A DNA stretch of 64,000 bases from Serratia ficaria (GTDB lineage Bacteria; Pseudomonadota; Gammaproteobacteria; Enterobacterales; Enterobacteriaceae). The translations under genes were made by a program, and so were the position numbers. The notes under the pieces are model-generated. The model worked only from the letters and a program-made list of their open reading frames with translations, did no database searches and was not told where the DNA came from. This document shows, piece by piece, positions 60,362 to 64,000 of this stretch. Location of the stretch: positions 1,178,001-1,242,000 of the forward strand of contig NZ_LT906479.1 in assembly GCF_900187015.1 (NCBI RefSeq). Reading direction: 5' to 3'. Each line of letters begins with the position of its first letter. The first letter of the stretch is position 1.

Positions 60362-61495
60362 ATGTTCGGACAGACCAATTTTCTGGCGGAGGCCACCGCG
60401 CGCCAGATCGTGCAGCGGGCGATGGGCATCATCAGCCACTCCGTCAACGTGATGGACAGCAACGGCGTGATCATCGCCTCCGGCAACCCGTCGCGCCTGT
60501 TTCAGCGCCATGAAGGGGCGGTGCTGGCGCTGACGGAAAACCGGGTGGTGGAGATCGACAACGTCACCGCCGAGCACCTGAAAGGCGTGCGCCCCGGCAT
60601 CAATCTGCCGTTCAGTTTTCGCAACCAGCGGGTGGGGGTGATCGGCATATCCGGCGAGCCGACCGAGGTGCGCGCCTATGCTGAACTGGTGAAGATGGCG
60701 GCGGAACTGATGGTGGAGCAGGCGGCGTTGCTGGATCAGAACCAATGGGAAAAACGCTACCGGGAAGAGTTGGCGAACCAGCTGCTGCAGCCGCAGGCGA
60801 ACACGGCGTCGCTGGAGGCGATGGCGGCCTACCTGGGGCTGGAGCTCCAGCAGCCGCGCATCGTCTGGATTGTCGAGCTGCAGGAGTCGCAGCCGCAGCG
60901 GTTGCGCGAACTGCTGACCGAGCTGGAGACGGCCCAGCGCGAGGCGCTGATCGCCATCACCGGATTCGACGAGATGATCCTGCTGCGCCCGGCCTGCATG
61001 GCGCAGGGGGCGTGGAGCCCGAAGCTGGAGCGGCAGCAGGCTCAGGCGCTGCAGAGCCGGTTGAAGCAACGTTTCCGGGTACGCCTGATCGTCGGCGGTT
61101 TTTTTGCCGGCGAGCAGGGGGCCTGTCGTTCAAACCTGACGGCGCGCGCCACCCAGGCGCTGGCGCAGCGGCTGAAGCTGCGTCACGCCACGCTGTTTTA
61201 TCATGACTACCCGCTGCCGGCGCTGTTGTGCGATCTGGGTGAAGACTGGCGTGCGCAGGAGCTGGGTCGCCCCTGGCAGATCTTGGGCGCGCAGGATGAA
61301 AAAGGGGTGCTGCGCGCCACCCTGCGGCACTATTTTTCGCAAAATTGTGATCACACGCAGACTGCCGCGCAGCTGCATATCCACGTCAATACCCTGCGCT
61401 ACCGGCTGCAGCGGATCGAAGCGATTACCGGACTAAAAATCAATCAGTTAACCGACTCGTTGCGGCTGTATATCGGCATGCTGATGCACGACTGA
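60362..61495 (+). CDS. cdaR: CdaR-type sugar-diacid regulator
   Basis: 377 residues (E. coli CdaR 385). N-terminal putative sugar-diacid recognition domain (about 1-135, ATARQIVQRAMGIISHSVNV) and a C-terminal PucR-type HTH (about 320-372, CDHTQTAAQLHIHVNTLRYR). E. coli CdaR activates the galactarate, glucarate and glycerate genes (gar, gud). Upstream of a GntP-type permease and glycerate kinase, so it is likely their activator. ATG 60362 follows CAGGGAGCAGGGT. A paralogue of true CdaR remains possible. Confidence 0.85.
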   Translation: MFGQTNFLAEATARQIVQRAMGIISHSVNVMDSNGVIIASGNPSRLFQRHEGAVLALTENRVVEIDNVTAEHLKGVRPGINLPFSFRNQRVGVIGISGEPTEVRAYAELVKMAAELMVEQAALLDQNQWEKRYREELANQLLQPQANTASLEAMAAYLGLELQQPRIVWIVELQESQPQRLRELLTELETAQREALIAITGFDEMILLRPACMAQGAWSPKLERQQAQALQSRLKQRFRVRLIVGGFFAGEQGACRSNLTARATQALAQRLKLRHATLFYHDYPLPALLCDLGEDWRAQELGRPWQILGAQDEKGVLRATLRHYFSQNCDHTQTAAQLHIHVNTLRYRLQRIEAITGLKINQLTDSLRLYIGMLMHD

Positions 61496-61614
61496 GTTGT
61501 GCCAACCCACAATTTCGCCGCCGTTTTGCCGGCGGTTTTTTGTCGTTTCCTCTCAGGCTTATGGCCGGCGGCCGGGATAAGGTTGCCGGCACATCAACCA
61601 CGGGGAAAACAACA

Positions 61615-62880
61615 ATGACAACCGTATCCACTCTGGGGGCGCTGGTGGCGTTAGCCGTCGCCATCGTCCTGATCTTGCGCAAGGTTCCGCCGGCCTACGG
61701 CATGATTGCCGGGGCGCTGGCGGGCGGGCTGTGCGGCGGCGCCGATCTGGTGCAGACCGTTACGCTGATGATCGGCGGCGCGCAGGGCATCACCAACGCC
61801 GTGATGCGCATTCTGGCGGCCGGCGTGTTGGCCGGGGTGCTGATCGAATCCGGCGCGGCGCACACCATCGCCGAAACCATCGTGCGCAAAGTCGGTGAAA
61901 CCCGGGCGCTGCTGGCGCTGGCGATAGCTACACTGATCCTGACGGCGGTGGGCGTGTTTATCGACGTGGCGGTGATTACCGTGGCGCCGATCGCGCTGTC
62001 CATCGCGCAGAAGGCCGGGATCTCGCGCGCGGCGATCCTGCTGGCGATGATCGGCGGCGGCAAAGCCGGCAACGTGATGTCGCCGAACCCCAATACCATC
62101 GCGGCGGCCGACAACTTTCACGTGCCGCTCACCTCGGTGATGCTCGCCGGTATCGTGCCGGGGCTGTGCGGGCTGGCGGTGGCTTATCTGCTGGCCCGGC
62201 GCCTGAGCGACAAGGGCGACCGGGTGATGGAGGAAGAGCTGACGCAGCACGCCGAAGGCGCGCGGCCGCGGTTTGCCGCGGCGATCGGCGCACCGCTGGT
62301 GGCGATTTTGCTGCTGTCACTGCGGCCGATTGCCGGCATCGCGGTCGATCCGCTGATCGCGCTGCCGGTCGGCGGCCTGGCGGGGGCGCTGCTGATGGGG
62401 CGCATCCGTCAGTGCAACCAGTTTATGGTCTCCGGCCTCAGCCGCATGGCGCCGGTGGCGATCATGCTGCTCGGCACCGGCACGCTGGCGGGCATCATCG
62501 CCAATTCGGCGCTGAAGGACGCGCTGATCACCGGCCTGACGCACACCGGCCTGCCGGCCTGGCTGCTGGCGCCGCTGTCCGGCGCGCTGATGTCGATGGC
62601 CACCGCCTCGACCACCGCCGGCACCGCGGTGGCCTCCGGCGTATTCAGCGGCACGCTGCTGGAGCTGGGCGTCAGCGGGCTGGCCGGCGCGGCGATGATC
62701 CACGCCGGCGCCACCGTGCTGGACCACCTGCCGCACGGCAGCTTCTTCCATGCGACCGGCGGCAGCGTCAATATGGCGGTGCACGCGCGGTTGAAACTGT
62801 TGCCGTACGAAACGCTGGTGGGTTTTACCATCGCGGCGGTCTCGGCGCTGATGTTTGGCGTATTTAATCTGGCGGGATAA
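61615..62880 (+). CDS. GntP-family permease, probably for glycerate
   Basis: 421 residues with about 12 helices of the gluconate/H+ symporter (GntP) family. Markers are GMIAGALAGGLCGGADLVQT and IGGGKAGNVMSPNPNTIAAA, plus a C-terminal segment LPHGSFFHATGGSVNM. It sits between a CdaR-type regulator and glycerate 2-kinase (10 bases to the next gene), so D-glycerate or a related sugar acid is the likely cargo. E. coli uses the MFS carrier GarP in the gar operon; this is a different carrier class for the same job. Confidence 0.85.
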   Translation: MTTVSTLGALVALAVAIVLILRKVPPAYGMIAGALAGGLCGGADLVQTVTLMIGGAQGITNAVMRILAAGVLAGVLIESGAAHTIAETIVRKVGETRALLALAIATLILTAVGVFIDVAVITVAPIALSIAQKAGISRAAILLAMIGGGKAGNVMSPNPNTIAAADNFHVPLTSVMLAGIVPGLCGLAVAYLLARRLSDKGDRVMEEELTQHAEGARPRFAAAIGAPLVAILLLSLRPIAGIAVDPLIALPVGGLAGALLMGRIRQCNQFMVSGLSRMAPVAIMLLGTGTLAGIIANSALKDALITGLTHTGLPAWLLAPLSGALMSMATASTTAGTAVASGVFSGTLLELGVSGLAGAAMIHAGATVLDHLPHGSFFHATGGSVNMAVHARLKLLPYETLVGFTIAAVSALMFGVFNLAG

Positions 62881-62889
62881 GGAATAGTA

Positions 62890-64000
62890 ATGAAAACGCT
62901 GAAGAAAGTGGTCATAGCACCGGATTCTTTCAAGGAGAGCCTGAGCGCGCTGGAGGTGGCCGATGCGATTGAGCGCGGCTTCAGCCAAATCTTCCCGCAG
63001 GTGCAGTATGTCAAGCTGCCGATGGCGGACGGCGGCGAGGGCACGGTGGAATCGATGGTGGCGGCCACCGGCGGCGAAATTATCGAACTCGAAGTGACCG
63101 GGCCGCTGGGGCGGCCGGTGCGGGCGTTTTACGGCCTGCTGGGCGACGGCGAAACCGCGGTGATTGAAATGGCCGCCGCTTCCGGCCTGCATTTGGCGCC
63201 GAGCGGCCAGCGTGACCCGCGCATCACCACCAGCTACGGCACCGGTGAACTGATGCTGGCGGCGCTGGCGCACGGGGTGAAGGCGATCGTTCTCGGCATC
63301 GGCGGCAGCGCCACCAACGACGGTGGCGCCGGCATGATGCAGGCGCTCGGCGCCCGGCTGCTGGATGCGCAGCGTCAGCCGCTGCCGCCGGGCGGCGCGG
63401 CGCTGGCGCAATTGGCGCATATCGATCTGGCCGGGCTGGACCCGCGCCTGCGGCAGCTGAGCATCACCGCCGCCTGCGACGTCGACAATCCGCTGTGCGG
63501 CGAGCAGGGCGCTTCGGCGGTATTCGGGCCGCAGAAGGGCGCCACGCCGCAGATGGTGGCGCAGCTCGATGCGGCGCTGCGCCACTACGGCGAACTGATG
63601 GAGCAGGTTATCGGCCGCGAGATCGTCCGCCAACCGGGCGCCGGGGCGGCCGGGGGAATGGGCGCGGCGTTGCTCGGCATGCTCGACGCCCGGCTGCGGC
63701 CTGGCATCGAGATCGTGATTGAAACCCTGCGGCTGGAAGAGGCGGTGCGCGGCGCCGACCTGGTGATCACCGGCGAAGGTCGGCTGGACAGCCAGTCGAT
63801 CCACGGCAAAACGCCGATCGGCGTGGCGCGGGTGGCCAAGCGCCACGGCCTGCCGGTGATCGGCATCGCCGGCAGCCTGGCGCCGGATTATCAGGTGGTG
63901 CACCTGCACGGCATCGACGCGGCATTTTCGGTGCTCGATCGCATCGTCACGCTGGAGGAAGCGCTGGCGGGCGCGGCGCGCAATCTGGAGGTCACGGCGC
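62890..64000 (+). CDS. glxK: Glycerate 2-kinase (3' end beyond the window)
   Basis: 370 residues seen of about 380; the frame is open to the window edge. Type I glycerate kinase (GarK/GlxK) phosphorylating D-glycerate to 2-phosphoglycerate. Family markers are MKTLKKVVIAPDSFKESLSA, MADGGEGTVESMVAATGG, GIGGSATNDGGAGMMQALGA and ITGEGRLDSQSIHGKTPIGV. ATG 62890 follows AAGGAATAGT, 9 bases after the permease stop, so one operon. GarK and GlxK are close paralogues; the choice of name is arbitrary here. Confidence 0.93.
   Translation, partial: MKTLKKVVIAPDSFKESLSALEVADAIERGFSQIFPQVQYVKLPMADGGEGTVESMVAATGGEIIELEVTGPLGRPVRAFYGLLGDGETAVIEMAAASGLHLAPSGQRDPRITTSYGTGELMLAALAHGVKAIVLGIGGSATNDGGAGMMQALGARLLDAQRQPLPPGGAALAQLAHIDLAGLDPRLRQLSITAACDVDNPLCGEQGASAVFGPQKGATPQMVAQLDAALRHYGELMEQVIGREIVRQPGAGAAGGMGAALLGMLDARLRPGIEIVIETLRLEEAVRGADLVITGEGRLDSQSIHGKTPIGVARVAKRHGLPVIGIAGSLAPDYQVVHLHGIDAAFSVLDRIVTLEEALAGAARNLEVTA

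Overview
This 64-kb window is chromosomal DNA of a GC-rich member of the Enterobacterales. Gene content, order and protein sequences point to Serratia, close to S. marcescens; that placement is inferred from recalled similarity, not from a search. The order follows the E. coli thiI-to-adk segment almost gene for gene: thiI, yajL, panE, yajQ, yajR, cyoEDCBA, ampG, yajG, bolA, tig, clpP, clpX, lon, hupB, ppiD, ybaV, fadM, queC, ybaE, cof, decR, mdlAB, glnK-amtB, tesB, ybaY, ybaZ/atl, ffs, then hha-tomB, acrBA, acrR, ybaM, priC, ybaN, apt, dnaX, ybaB, recR, htpG, adk. I saw no rRNA, tRNA, prophage or CRISPR array.

Layout. 1-9.5 kb: thiolation/thiamine (thiI, cut at the left edge), protein and cofactor genes, and the cytochrome bo3 oxidase operon on the minus strand. 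9.9-22 kb: muropeptide permease, then the protein-quality-control block tig, clpP, clpX, lon, hupB, ppiD, with heat-shock-type promoters before clpP and lon. 22-32 kb: small metabolic genes, cysteine desulfhydrase with its Lrp-type regulator, and the MdlAB ABC exporter. 32-36 kb: nitrogen sensing and uptake (glnK-amtB behind a sigma-54 promoter), thioesterase, alkyltransferase-like protein and 4.5S RNA.

The accessory part is 36.2-46.5 kb. An adenine permease/adenine deaminase pair with a divergent LysR regulator lies before AT-rich hha-tomB. Between tomB and acrB, which are neighbours in E. coli, sits a zinc-starvation island: two convergent operons, each behind a Zur-type palindrome. One encodes an unlisted 48-residue membrane peptide plus a zinc-type ABC transporter; the other encodes zinc-free ribosomal proteins L31 (type B) and L36 (type B). 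An intact IS3-family element with a -1 frameshift heptamer lies between this island and the acrB terminator.

46.5-60 kb: the AcrAB pump with a perfect AcrR operator, then replication and recombination genes (priC, dnaX with its programmed frameshift, ybaB-recR), htpG and adk. mscK is missing from its usual place after acrR. After adk, where E. coli has hemH, there is a glycerate/sugar-acid cluster: a CdaR-type regulator, a GntP-family permease and glycerate 2-kinase, the last cut by the right edge.

Recurring controls readable in the DNA are Zur boxes (zinc), sigma-32 promoters (heat shock), a sigma-54 promoter with an NtrC-type site (nitrogen), the AcrR operator (efflux), and two independent -1 ribosomal frameshift sites that share the same heptamer (dnaX and the IS).
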